The notes: generated by a model not told the origin, from the sequence alone. Counted from the first letter of the stretch, positions 8,801 through 16,389 are shown. The stretch: 64,000 nt of DNA from Pseudazoarcus pumilus (GCF_002872475.1 NZ_CP025682.1:310001-374000); one strand, 5' to 3'. Numbers and translations: made by a program.

Positions 8801-10322
8801 TGGCTACCCCGATCAGCCGTTGGACGACAGCTATCTGTGGCCGATGGATACCGTCGAGAATCCCGATTATCTCGACGGCGTATGGGACCCTTTGCAGGGC
8901 GACCTCGTCGAAGATGCCGACCTGATCTGCAACATGGGTCTGCTGCTCAATGGCCAGATCCGCGCGATTCGCTACGAGCTGGAAGCTGATACCCGCGGTG
9001 TGTACTTCAACTACGCGATCAGCCGCGCCCAGGAGCATCGCGACAATGGCGCCGACGGTCCTGACCCGGTGCCGACAAATGACGTAACCCGTGAGCGGAC
9101 CACGGTGCGCAGTGTGCCGGACGTCTCGATCACGAAGGTCGCCTCAAGTTCGCTGGTCTCGGTGATGGAGCCGTTCGACTTCGTCATCACCTTCACCAAT
9201 CATCACGCGACCGAACCCGCGTACTTCCCCGAAATCCGGGATGTGCTGCCCGCTGGCATGGAACTGACCGGTGCTCCGATCCTAGTTTCGGGTGCGCCTG
9301 GCGGCTCGGTGTGCACCGGAGCGGCGGGCGACGAATCCTTTGAGTGCTCCTTTGGCTCCGGATTGCCCCCGGGGCAGAGCGTGACGGTGAGCGTTCCGGT
9401 GTGGGTGGTTTCGGACGGTGCGGGCCCGCGCACCAATCGCGTCGAGTTGCACCTGGATACCGATCTCGAGTTCGATGAGCCGCCGCCGCCTGTGGCCGAA
9501 GATGAGGATACGGTGGATGTCGTGATTTCCAGCCTTGCCGGTCGCGTCTATCACGACAACGACTACAGCGGCGTGCATACGGTCGGTAATCCGCCCATCG
9601 AGAACGTCTTGATCACCCTTAACGGTGTTTCCACCTGGGGCGATCCGGTGACCCGCAGCGCGACGACCGCTCCCGACGGGACGTATTTCTTCGGTGACCT
9701 GCCGTCCGGGCTCTACACCGTGACGCAGACGCAGCCTGGTGGCTGGATCGACGGGCCGGTGAATCCGGGAAGCGTCGGGGGCGTGCCGGTGACCAACGAG
9801 ATCGGCAGCATCGAGTTGCCGGCCGACACCGATGCCGTCCAGTACAACTTCGGTGAGTACCTCGACTCGGATTCCGGACAACTCGCCAGCGTTGCGGGGC
9901 ATGTCTATCACGATGCCAATCGCAACGGCGTGTTCGACGATGCCGAATCGGGTATTGCCGATGTCGTTGTGACGCTGTGGCGCGATGGAGCGGTTGTGGC
10001 GACAGCCCTTACCGACGCCGGCGGCGCCTATTTCTTCGGACAACTCGCACCCGGCACCTACCGCATCACCGAGACCCACCCTGATGGCTGGATCGATGGC
10101 GCCGAAGCGGTGGGCGTGGGCGCGACCGAGCCTGGAGTTTCGCCGGAAACCGACGTCTTCGAATCCATCGTGCTACAGGGCGGAGATGCGGCGCAGAACT
10201 ACGATTTCGGTGAGTACACCTCACAGGACATCGCGCCGATCCCGACGCTGCAGTTCAAGGCGATGTTGCTGCTGATCCTGTTGATGGGCGTCTATGCGAT
10301 GTATCGTCGTCGCGAGGTCTGA
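5883..10322 (+). CDS. Large secreted surface protein: DUF11 repeats, SdrD B-like domains, IPTL-type C-terminal sorting signal
   Basis: This 1479-residue secreted protein has a long signal peptide that probably ends at AGTAMA-QN (residue 50). Eight DUF11-type Ig-like repeats follow, each opening with a version of ADLxVxKxxxxxxVxxGxxxxYTxxVxNxGP (for example at about 7660, 8105, 8530 and 9115). Two SdrD B-like domains come next, each with GxVYHDxNxxGV and YxFGEY (9531-9858 and 9885-10218). The C-terminus is PIPTLQFKAM, a hydrophobic helix and YRRREV. That tripartite tail is the IPTL-CTERM form of the PEP-CTERM sorting signals, which anchor exported proteins at the envelope after processing. The start is the ATG at 5883, preceded by GGGAG and GAGAG; the frame continues further upstream. 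A likely role is surface structure or adhesion. A terminator follows at 10416. Confidence 0.88.
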   Translation: MIGIELLQGAARRESGRGVNARSAARRLLAVLRGLIFVPGLVLAAGTAMAQNVDLVLNHDLTSAATINASDTAAFTVTVDNSDPTHTGDANNVVVTYQISATDTLLSASPSQGSCSLPPDASNTFTCNFGTIPHTTNATLDVVVRATGTGVGSFPYTMTTNAAVATSSTDTEATNNDEERTVTVQEGTDVGIVLNSSPGAIASGGIWTHEMVVTNHGPIGATNIVAHLDLPAGAILVGSLPAGCSAGAPGVVCQIASLALSGVQNIGPITTQIAATSGSNLSATALVDSLDQYDGNTTNQSSTRQVDVNPGSDLAVTLGQSGGPFLENEPFALTANPSYTGEVPDVPELSISVDPGLQIQNPAVFNQNGWTCSVSGQLVSCSGLDTSGMTAGANQPLGVVTVNVVGDTAGTYSANEATVSADYTNKPDPNLDNNIDGTAPAIVAAELNLGIVKSAPQRDLRTIGAAYPFDYSVTVRNNGNVGFWGDLTWTDTVPEGLTITNIAAPGGWTCTTVPPNVVGADTFTCSRTYAEGAPFAVNATQAFTITAFANGDIVGDLVNGACLTTIDHDLGFLENEVATPCSNATINAQTPGSSADLLVEKTASAATVNAGETLTYTLRIVNDGPATSTSVTLTDVLSNLFTNSGGNSFQGVTVNNGTASGGSCGSSGNVGNPSSRTLSCTFTSIPVCSGGDCPTVTVTILPHGNSADGTALTRGNTASAYSSVVADPDYSNNTDNVDVSIDALTDLALSKTVTTWSGELGTPLNYRIQVTNEGASGASSLTMTDVLPHDLTYLSVNPGGGASCATQPTANSTTEASNDQIICTRSTLARGATWTIDVATRPNHGIAPGSTLVNNAVVTTDTPETTSDNNADTADAEVGEASVDLAVIKSDTPDPVFVADTVTYTVQIINNGPSVASAATIYDFLPSEGFRFVEDSITYYDVSGGVFTEIDPGDLAGLGIACSKEPDDEAFGTGYPDQPLDDSYLWPMDTVENPDYLDGVWDPLQGDLVEDADLICNMGLLLNGQIRAIRYELEADTRGVYFNYAISRAQEHRDNGADGPDPVPTNDVTRERTTVRSVPDVSITKVASSSLVSVMEPFDFVITFTNHHATEPAYFPEIRDVLPAGMELTGAPILVSGAPGGSVCTGAAGDESFECSFGSGLPPGQSVTVSVPVWVVSDGAGPRTNRVELHLDTDLEFDEPPPPVAEDEDTVDVVISSLAGRVYHDNDYSGVHTVGNPPIENVLITLNGVSTWGDPVTRSATTAPDGTYFFGDLPSGLYTVTQTQPGGWIDGPVNPGSVGGVPVTNEIGSIELPADTDAVQYNFGEYLDSDSGQLASVAGHVYHDANRNGVFDDAESGIADVVVTLWRDGAVVATALTDAGGAYFFGQLAPGTYRITETHPDGWIDGAEAVGVGATEPGVSPETDVFESIVLQGGDAAQNYDFGEYTSQDIAPIPTLQFKAMLLLILLMGVYAMYRRREV

Positions 10323-10415
10323 TCGGCCAAATCATCAAGCCGGGTAAGAACGATGTCGGCGATATCGATGCGGAGGGCGACAAGACCAGCGCGAGCGGGT
10401 TCGCTCTCGGATCGA

Positions 10416-10455
10416 AGGTGTCGCAAGGTGAAAGCGGTGCGACACCTCCTTTTCC
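10416..10455 (+). terminator. Rho-independent terminator after the surface protein
   Basis: The arms AGGTGTCGCA (10416-10425) and TGCGACACCT (10438-10447) form a perfect 10-bp stem with a 12-base loop, followed by CCTTTTCC. It lies about 95 bases after the stop codon at 10322 and separates the surface protein from the FecR-CHASE2 unit. Confidence 0.75.
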
Positions 10456-10531
10456 TGCGTCGACAGCTTGAGGAGGCGACGTTTGAGTACGTCGGTTCGC
10501 ACGCTTGCGCGCACACCATCGACATTTGTCT

Positions 10532-10572
10532 GGATTCCGCGCCGGCCCATGATTGGGCCGGGCGCGGAATCC
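10532..10572 (+). repeat. Long inverted repeat in the leader of the LysM-FecR gene
   Basis: Left arm 10532-10549 and right arm 10554-10572 pair over 18 positions with one bulged base and a TGAT loop. The arms begin and end with GGATTCCGCGC and GCGCGGAATCC. No T tract follows, so it is not a typical terminator. It ends 27 bases before the GTG start at 10600. It could be an mRNA leader hairpin or a REP-like element. A smaller inverted repeat (CGACGT, six bases, ACGTCG) lies at 10477-10494. Confidence 0.7.
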
Positions 10573-10599
10573 GGGCGGTTCTCTTGCGGGAGTGGCGAA

Positions 10600-12228
10600 G
10601 TGAATCTACTGAAGTCCATACCGACGTATCTGATGATGCTGGCGCTCGTCGCTGTGTGCCCGAGAGTCGCCTCGGCACAGGAATTGATCTACCAGATCGA
10701 GCGGGGCGACACGCTGATGGCGATCGGTGTCGCCCTGCTCGCCGATCCGGACGACTGGGTGCAGCTGCAGCGCATCAACAAGGTGCGCGATCCGCGTCGT
10801 CTGCCGGTGGGCAAGACGCTGCGCATCCCGTATGAGCTGCTCAGCCCGATCCCGCGCAGCGCGCAGATCGTGGCGGTCGCGGGCGATGCGCGCCTGGACG
10901 GTCGCCCTGCCGTGACCGGGGATCGGGTCGGAGTCGGTTCGTCGCTGGAGACCGCCGACGATGGACACATCGCGATCGCGCTGCCGGATGGATCCAGCCT
11001 GATCCTGCCCGCGCGGTCGACGGCAAGCGTCGAGACGCTGCAGGGATATGCCGGCACCGACGAGCAGTCCGTCGACATCTCGCTCGAACGCGGGCGGATC
11101 GAGTCCCGGGTCGAACCGCAACGCGGACCCGGGGCCCGATACCGGATCGAGACGCCCACCGCGGTCGTGGGTGTGCGCGGAACCGACTTTCGCGCGGGCT
11201 TCGAGCCGGATTCCCGGCGTAGCCGGACGGAGGTCGTGTCCGGCAGCGTCGGCCTGCGTCCAAGCTTCGGTTCGAAACCGGAGCTTCGCGTCGAAGGTGG
11301 CTTCGGCCTGATTGCGGGTGGCGGTCAGACGCCGGGCGCGACCCCGCTGCTGCCCCCACCCGATGCCCGCACGCTGCCCGAACTGTTCGAGCGTCCGCTT
11401 GTGCGAATGCCGATGCCGTCGCTCGACGGCGCCGTGGCCTGGCGTGCGCAGGTGGTCCGGGCCGACGCGCCATTGCCGGTGCTGTTCGACCGCCTGGTCG
11501 AGGACGGCGTGGCGCGTATTCCGAGCTTGCCTGACGGCGACTACCGGCTGCTGGTGCGGGGTGTCGATGCCAACGGGCTCGAAGGCTTTGACGCGTCGCA
11601 CGTGTTTCGCCTGAAGGCGCGTCCCGAGCCGCCGTTCAACGGCAATCCGGGTGAGGGCAGCAAGGTGCCGGCCGGTAAGGTGACCCTGAGCTGGACGCAT
11701 GCGCCGGAGGCGGCGCGCTACCTTGTGGAGCTGTCCACCGTGGCCGACCAGCCGGGCGCAGGCGACGGTGCCTCGGCGTTCTCGACCCCGCTGCACAGCG
11801 CCCGCACGCGTGCGACGACCGAGCAGGTCGCGCTCGAGGCGGGTCGCTACGTCTGGCGGGTAGCGAGCGTGCGCGACAATGGCGAACGGGGGCCGTGGTC
11901 TGATCCGGTTGCGTTCTCGGTGCGACCGTTGCAGGCCTTGTCGGAACCTCCGGAAGTGTCCGACGACGAGATGCTCTTCCGCTGGGGCGGCGAGCCAGGG
12001 CAACGATTCGAGTATCAGTTTTCCGACGACGAGACTTTCGCACGCACGCGTGCGGCGGGTGAGACCACCGCGCCCGAGCTGGTAATGCCGAAGCCCTCGT
12101 TTGGCACCTACTATCTTCGCATCCGCTCGATCGATGCGGACGGCTACGTCAACGCGTGGAGCGGCGCACAGCGTGTGGAGGTGCCCGGACCGTGGTGGCT
12201 GGTCCTCCTTCCGCTGATTGCGCTGTGA
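10600..12228 (+). CDS. Periplasmic LysM and FecR domain protein
   Basis: This 542-residue exported protein starts with a signal peptide (MNLLKSIPTYLMMLALVAV to ASA). A LysM domain follows (about 28-80: YQIERGDTLMAIGVALL, LQRINKVRDPRRL, GKTLRIP) that would bind peptidoglycan. Then comes a FecR domain (about 90-190) with DGSSLILPARSTASVE and TAVVGVRGTDFRAGF, and two fibronectin III-like stretches (about 340-530) with SWTHAPEAARYLVELS and YVWRVASVRDNGERGPWS. The start is the GTG at 10600 with GGGAG at 10588-10592. The next gene, a CHASE2 kinase, starts 10 bases after its stop. LysM-FecR proteins are often found beside CHASE2 sensors, so it may present an envelope signal to that kinase. No sigma factor gene adjoins it, unlike classical FecR. 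Confidence 0.88.
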   Translation: MNLLKSIPTYLMMLALVAVCPRVASAQELIYQIERGDTLMAIGVALLADPDDWVQLQRINKVRDPRRLPVGKTLRIPYELLSPIPRSAQIVAVAGDARLDGRPAVTGDRVGVGSSLETADDGHIAIALPDGSSLILPARSTASVETLQGYAGTDEQSVDISLERGRIESRVEPQRGPGARYRIETPTAVVGVRGTDFRAGFEPDSRRSRTEVVSGSVGLRPSFGSKPELRVEGGFGLIAGGGQTPGATPLLPPPDARTLPELFERPLVRMPMPSLDGAVAWRAQVVRADAPLPVLFDRLVEDGVARIPSLPDGDYRLLVRGVDANGLEGFDASHVFRLKARPEPPFNGNPGEGSKVPAGKVTLSWTHAPEAARYLVELSTVADQPGAGDGASAFSTPLHSARTRATTEQVALEAGRYVWRVASVRDNGERGPWSDPVAFSVRPLQALSEPPEVSDDEMLFRWGGEPGQRFEYQFSDDETFARTRAAGETTAPELVMPKPSFGTYYLRIRSIDADGYVNAWSGAQRVEVPGPWWLVLLPLIAL

Positions 12229-12238
12229 CCGATCAGTC

Positions 12239-14206
12239 ATGACGCGCATGCGGATCTCGGGCGAGTGGATCGGCGTGACCCTGCTGTTCGCCGTTCTCGC
12301 CTGGGCAGCAGCCAGCCAGCAGTGGCTGTGGCGCATCGATGCGGTGTTGTACGACGCGACCGCGACCTATCGCCACGCCGAGCCCGATCCGGATCTCGTC
12401 GTTGTCGCGATCGACGACCGCAGCCTCGCCGAGGTCGGCCGCTGGCCCTGGAGCCGTGCCGTGCATGCGGCGCTGCTCGATCGCCTGGATGAGGCCGGGG
12501 CTCGCGCCGTCGTTCTCGATCTGATCCTGCACGAGCGCAGCGACGATGTGCGCGCCGACGAAGTGCTCGCCGCGAGTATTGCCGGTCATGGCAGGGTGGT
12601 GCTGCCGCTGGCGCAAGCGAGCTATGGCACCGTTGGCGACGGCGAGCTGCTGCCGGAGGCGATTTTTCGCGAGGCGGCCGCAGCGCTCGGCCACACCCAC
12701 ATCGAACTCGATCCGGACGGCATCGCACGGACCGTGTATCTGTGGGAGGGGGCTGGCCGTCCGCGCCATGCGCAGCTTGCGCTGGCAGCGCTGCGGCTCG
12801 TTGAGCCCGACCGGGGCGCAGCCTACCCGCCCCCGGATGAAACGGACGCCTCCGGTTGGCGACGGGCCGAATGGCGGCATGTTCCTTTTCTCGGGCCGCC
12901 GGGGACGTTCCGCTACGTCTCCTACGGGGACGTGCTCAGGGGGACGGTGCCCGAGTCGATTCTGCGGGACGCGATCGTGTTCGTCGGCATGGCGGCGGCC
13001 GGTGGCGGAGGCGCGATACCGGTGCCGACTTCGCAGCACGGCAACCTGATGCCGGGCGTTGAAATGCAGGCGACCCTCTATCACGGGCTGCGCCACGGAC
13101 GCGTCCTGCAACGGGCCTCGCTGCCGACCGAGGTCGGCTTCAATCTTTCGGTGGTGCTGCTGCTGATGATCGCGATGTTGCGTTTGCGACCGCGTGCGGC
13201 CATGTTCTCGGCGCTCGGAACGGCCGTGTCGGGGCTCGCCATCTCATGGTTGTTGCGCGAATACGCGATGCTCTGGTTGCCGCCCTCGTTTGCCGTCCTG
13301 GCGGGGCTGGCGGCCTATCCACTCTGGAGCTGGCGGCGTCTTGAAGCCAGTCGACGGTATTTTGAGTCCGAACTGGAGGGGCTGGGCTCGGGTTGCGTCG
13401 ATGCCAATCCCGCGCCGCGTGCGCCTTCACCGATTGTCCTCGATCCGTTCGTCGAGCGGATCGCGATGTTGCGCGATGCGATGCGGCGCCAGCGCGACAT
13501 GCAGCGCAGCCGCGAGGAAACGCTCGATTTTCTGTCCCACGATCTGCGCACGCCACTGGCCGCGATTCTGTTGGCCGTGGACACTCGTCGCGCGCGGGGC
13601 GAAGGCCCCACCGATCCAATGCTGTTGCGGATCGAGCGCTCAGCACGCAAGTCCCTCGATCTGGCCGATCGACTCGTGCACCTGATTCGCGCCGAGAGCA
13701 TCGAAGCCTCCCAGTTCGATACGGTCAGTCTCGATCTGGTGCTGCAGGAGGCAGTTGACGATGTCTGGTTGGCCGCCGGCGCAAAGTCGATCGAGCTTGT
13801 CGTTGACGTTGATCTTCCCGAAGCCGAGGACCAGCCGAGCCTGGTGCTCGGCGACGAGGACTTGCTGCGGCGTGCGCTCGTGAACCTGCTCGACAATGCC
13901 ATCCGGCACACGCCGCAAGGTGGACGGGTGCGGCTTGCATTGAGGTCCTGCGGGGCCCTTTGGGCGATCGAGGTCCGCGATGAGGGGGCGGGCATCCCGC
14001 GCGAGCATCACGACCTGCTGTTTCAGCGTCACGCGCGGCTGCCGGGTGCGAACAAGGGCGGTGCCGGACTCGGCTTGCTGATGGTGCGCACCGTGGTCGA
14101 GCGTCATGGCGGGACGGTTTCGATCGACAGTGCGCCGGGTCGGGGCGCGAGGTTCTGCATCCGCCTGCCGCAGGTGCTGCCGCAGCGCGATCGCCTCAAG
14201 GCGTGA
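12239..14206 (+). CDS. CHASE2-domain sensor histidine kinase
   Basis: This protein has 655 residues. One membrane helix near the N-terminus is followed by an extracytoplasmic CHASE2 domain (about 30-270; VVVAIDDRSLAEVGRWPWSR is the family hallmark), about three membrane helices (roughly 290-360), HisKA with FLSHDLRTPLAA (H434 phosphorylated), and HATPase with NLLDNAIRHTP, DEGAGIP and GGAGLGLLM. The start taken is the ATG at 12239; the ATG at 12248 is possible and neither has a strong ribosome site. It forms one transcription unit with the LysM-FecR gene. It has no response regulator beside it; the nearest is at 4882. CHASE2 is often joined to nucleotide cyclases, but here the output is a kinase. 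Confidence 0.9.
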   Translation: MTRMRISGEWIGVTLLFAVLAWAAASQQWLWRIDAVLYDATATYRHAEPDPDLVVVAIDDRSLAEVGRWPWSRAVHAALLDRLDEAGARAVVLDLILHERSDDVRADEVLAASIAGHGRVVLPLAQASYGTVGDGELLPEAIFREAAAALGHTHIELDPDGIARTVYLWEGAGRPRHAQLALAALRLVEPDRGAAYPPPDETDASGWRRAEWRHVPFLGPPGTFRYVSYGDVLRGTVPESILRDAIVFVGMAAAGGGGAIPVPTSQHGNLMPGVEMQATLYHGLRHGRVLQRASLPTEVGFNLSVVLLLMIAMLRLRPRAAMFSALGTAVSGLAISWLLREYAMLWLPPSFAVLAGLAAYPLWSWRRLEASRRYFESELEGLGSGCVDANPAPRAPSPIVLDPFVERIAMLRDAMRRQRDMQRSREETLDFLSHDLRTPLAAILLAVDTRRARGEGPTDPMLLRIERSARKSLDLADRLVHLIRAESIEASQFDTVSLDLVLQEAVDDVWLAAGAKSIELVVDVDLPEAEDQPSLVLGDEDLLRRALVNLLDNAIRHTPQGGRVRLALRSCGALWAIEVRDEGAGIPREHHDLLFQRHARLPGANKGGAGLGLLMVRTVVERHGGTVSIDSAPGRGARFCIRLPQVLPQRDRLKA

Positions 14207-14331
14207 AGGCGTGAAGGCGCGTAGGCAACGTACGCGCGAGTTGTTGTTCTTTAACTGGCGGATCATCGCGCCGCTGTCATGCTCACTTGGGTGATGTGCG
14301 AACGATGCGTCGGCCTTGCTCGGGGATAATA

Positions 14332-14349
14332 TTCAACTAAATGGTTGAC
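14332..14349. promoter_or_regulatory. ArsR-family operator, distal copy
   Basis: TTCAACTAAATGGTTGAC is an imperfect inverted repeat that matches the proximal site at 14372 in 15 of 18 positions. It overlaps the end of a -10-like GGATAAT (14324-14330). The centres of the two sites are 40 bases apart, close to four helical turns. Confidence 0.65.
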
Positions 14350-14371
14350 TGTGTCCTGCCGGGCCGATAAA

Positions 14372-14389
14372 TTCAACCGTATGGTTGAA
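14372..14389. promoter_or_regulatory. ArsR-family operator, proximal copy overlapping the start codon
   Basis: TTCAACCGTATGGTTGAA is an inverted repeat with seven-base arms (TTCAACC and GGTTGAA). It covers the ATG at 14381 of the ArsR gene, so bound repressor would lie over the translation start. Its relation to the copy at 14332 makes an autoregulatory operator pair likely. Confidence 0.7.
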
Positions 14390-14743
14390 CAAGAACTCCA
14401 GCGGCTCGACGCCGTTTTCCACGCCCTGGGTGACGCAACGCGTCGTCGCATGTTGCGCGAGCTGGCGGCCGGCGAACGCACCGTGGGTGAACTGGCCAAG
14501 CCTTTCCCGATCTCGCTCGCCGCCGCGTCCAAGCATCTCAAGGCGCTCGAGAACGCCGGCCTGATCCGGCGCGAGGTGCGGGGTCGCACGCACATCTGTC
14601 GCCTCGACCCCGGCCCGCTCGCCAGCGCACACGAATGGCTGGGCTTCTACGAGTGCTTCTGGAACAAGCGCCTGGATGCGCTCGAAGCACTGCTGCGCGA
14701 GGCGCAAGCCTCACCCCCTCCCACCTCCGAAGGAGAACAGTGA
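14381..14743 (+). CDS. ArsR-family transcriptional repressor
   Basis: This is a 120-residue winged-helix protein. The DNA-binding part is LGDATRRRMLRELAAGERTV and SLAAASKHLKALENAGLIRR, and the wing is EVRGRTHICRLDP. It lacks the paired Cys metal site of true ArsR (no ELCVCDL), and belongs to the subgroup encoded beside SRPBCC/AHSA1 proteins. The ATG at 14381 gives the canonical start, while an in-frame codon at 14345 lies inside the upstream operator. The stop overlaps the next start by one base, preceded by AGGAGA. It probably represses its own operon through the two inverted repeats upstream. The inducer is unknown. Confidence 0.88.
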   Translation: MVEQELQRLDAVFHALGDATRRRMLRELAAGERTVGELAKPFPISLAAASKHLKALENAGLIRREVRGRTHICRLDPGPLASAHEWLGFYECFWNKRLDALEALLREAQASPPPTSEGEQ

Positions 14744-15276
14744 TGACCTCGTCCGCTACCCTCGAACCCTGGGGAAAATTGATCGAGCCGACCACCTTGA
14801 AGATCCAGCGCCTTCTGCCGGGCCCGCTCGAGCGGGTCTGGGCGCATCTCGTCGAGAGCGACCTGCGTCGTCGCTGGCTCGCCGCCGGTGACATGGAGAT
14901 GCGTGTCGGTTCGACCTTCGAGCTGGTCTGGCGCAACGACGAACTGACCGATCCGCCTGGACACCGCCCCGACGGCTTCGGCGAGGAGGAGCGTATGGGC
15001 GGGCGCATCATCGAACTCGACGCGCCACACAGGCTGGTCTTCACCTGGGGGGAGGAGGGCAGCGTGTGCTTCGAGCTGGAAGCGCAGGGAAACGAGGTGT
15101 TGCTGACCGTGATCCACCACCGCCTTGCCGACCGTAGCGGCCTGCTCGATGTCAGCTCCGGCTGGCACGCCCACCTCGACGTGCTCGTCGCCCGCTTGAC
15201 GGGCGCACGTGCTGTTCCGTTCTGGGATGCGTGGCTGCGGTTGCGCGACGAGTACGATCGCAGCCTGCCGGCATGA
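14743..15276 (+). CDS. SRPBCC (AHSA1-like) ligand-binding domain protein
   Basis: This 177-residue protein is of the START/Bet v1-like fold. IQRLLPGPLERVWAHLVES with RRWLAAGDMEM at the N-terminus, and RIIELDAPHRLVFTWGEE in the middle, are typical of the AHSA1 family. It is translationally coupled to the ArsR gene (stop and start share one base at 14743; AGGAGA at 14731-14736). These pairs are common: the SRPBCC protein may bind a hydrophobic small molecule and the ArsR protein regulates the pair. No catalytic residues can be named. The 166 bases after it, up to the convergent LysR gene, show nothing notable. Confidence 0.85.
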   Translation: MTSSATLEPWGKLIEPTTLKIQRLLPGPLERVWAHLVESDLRRRWLAAGDMEMRVGSTFELVWRNDELTDPPGHRPDGFGEEERMGGRIIELDAPHRLVFTWGEEGSVCFELEAQGNEVLLTVIHHRLADRSGLLDVSSGWHAHLDVLVARLTGARAVPFWDAWLRLRDEYDRSLPA

Positions 15277-15442
15277 GCCGGCGTCACCCGCCGCGCGCGG
15301 GCGGGTCAGTCCGCGTCGCTGAGCCGACCGCGCAGCGCGTTCTCCTGTGACCGCAGTTCAGCCGTGTAGACCCCGGCGAAATCCTCCGGCTCAAACAGGC
15401 GGCAGACCTCCTTACCGCTTCGTCACCGGCATCGGTTTGCGC

Positions 15443-16348
15443 TCAGTCTTCGGTCAGCGCCTGAAAGCGCTCCGCGAGATAGTCGATCAAGGTCCGCACC
15501 GCCGGCAGCAGGCAGCGACGCGACGGGTATACGGCGTGGATGATTTCGCGGCGCGGCGCCCACTCCGGCAGCAGTCGTACCAGTGCGCCGCTGGCGATGT
15601 CATCGCGCAGCATCAGCGTCGGCAGCTGCACGGCTCCGACGCCGGCGCGTGCGGCGCTGCGCAATGCCACCATGTCGCCGGTGATCAGGCGCGGGCGGTG
15701 GTGCAGCTGGGCGTCGGCGCCGTCGGGGCCGAACAGCGTCCACACATGCTCGTCCTGCGGCGGGCCGAGCGACAGGCTCGGGAAGGCGGCCAGATCGGCC
15801 AGACCAGTCGGTTGTCCGCAAGCCTCGATCAGCGCCGGGCTGGCCACCAGGCATTGCGCGCTGTCGGCCAGCACCCGCATCACCAGATCGCTGTCGGCCA
15901 GCGGCGGTGGACGCACCCGGATCGCCAGATCGATGCCCTCGCCCACCGGCGACACCCGGCGGTTGGTGGCCTCCAGTTGCAGCGACACGCGCGGATAGGC
16001 GGCGAGAAAGTCCGCCAGCATGGCGCCCACATGGACATGTAGCAGCGTGATCGGGCAACTGATGCGCACCGTGCCGGCTGGCTCGGCGCGGGTGGCCTCC
16101 ACCGCTTCGCGCGCGGCCTCGGCCTCCACCAGCATCGCGCGGCAGTGCTCGTAGAAGGTCTGACCCAGTTCCGTGACCGAGAAGTGGCGTGTGGAGCGCT
16201 GCAGCAGGCGTGCGCCAAGGCGCTCTTCGAGCAGCGCGATGCGGCGGCTGAGCTTGGACTTGGGAATGCCGGTGGCGCGCTCGGCGGGTGCAAAGCCGCG
16301 GTGTTCGACGACGCGGGCGAAGTAATGGAGGTCGTTCAGGTCGTCCAT
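15443..16348 (-). CDS. LysR-family transcriptional regulator
   Basis: This is a 301-residue regulator. The N-terminal winged helix reads MDDLNDLHYFARVVEHRGF, then PKSKLSRRIALLEERLG, followed by a substrate-binding domain that begins near residue 90 (GTVRISCPITLLHVHVG). The start is the ATG at 16348 with GAGGAGC just upstream. It is divergent from the first pirin gene, 130 bases away, and so probably controls the pirin-YcaC-pirin group. LysR proteins paired with pirin genes in this layout are frequent in Proteobacteria. The effector is unknown. Confidence 0.9.
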   Translation of the reverse strand: MDDLNDLHYFARVVEHRGFAPAERATGIPKSKLSRRIALLEERLGARLLQRSTRHFSVTELGQTFYEHCRAMLVEAEAAREAVEATRAEPAGTVRISCPITLLHVHVGAMLADFLAAYPRVSLQLEATNRRVSPVGEGIDLAIRVRPPPLADSDLVMRVLADSAQCLVASPALIEACGQPTGLADLAAFPSLSLGPPQDEHVWTLFGPDGADAQLHHRPRLITGDMVALRSAARAGVGAVQLPTLMLRDDIASGALVRLLPEWAPRREIIHAVYPSRRCLLPAVRTLIDYLAERFQALTED

Positions 16349-16373
16349 GGGCGCTCCTCGTTTGCGGCTTATC

Positions 16374-16389
16374 GTTCCATTTATAGAAC
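16374..16389. promoter_or_regulatory. Candidate LysR operator in the LysR-pirin intergenic region
   Basis: The inverted repeat GTTC-CATTTATA-GAAC has an AT-rich centre and lies 26 bases upstream of the LysR start. Dyads with such spacing and TA-rich centres are typical LysR boxes. It is the only clear dyad in the gap, which also has a T-rich stretch at about 16408-16428 that may carry the pirin promoter. The assignment is by position and shape only. Confidence 0.45.

Noticed and set aside
5883-10322. The DUF11 repeats as a CRISPR array or DNA satellite
   Set aside because: The periodicity is at protein level (about 110-130 residues) with strongly diverged DNA; no short identical repeats with spacers occur.
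10532-10572. The strong inverted repeat as the terminator of the surface-protein gene
   Set aside because: It lacks a T tract, and a proper stem with CCTTTTCC already occurs at 10416-10455.
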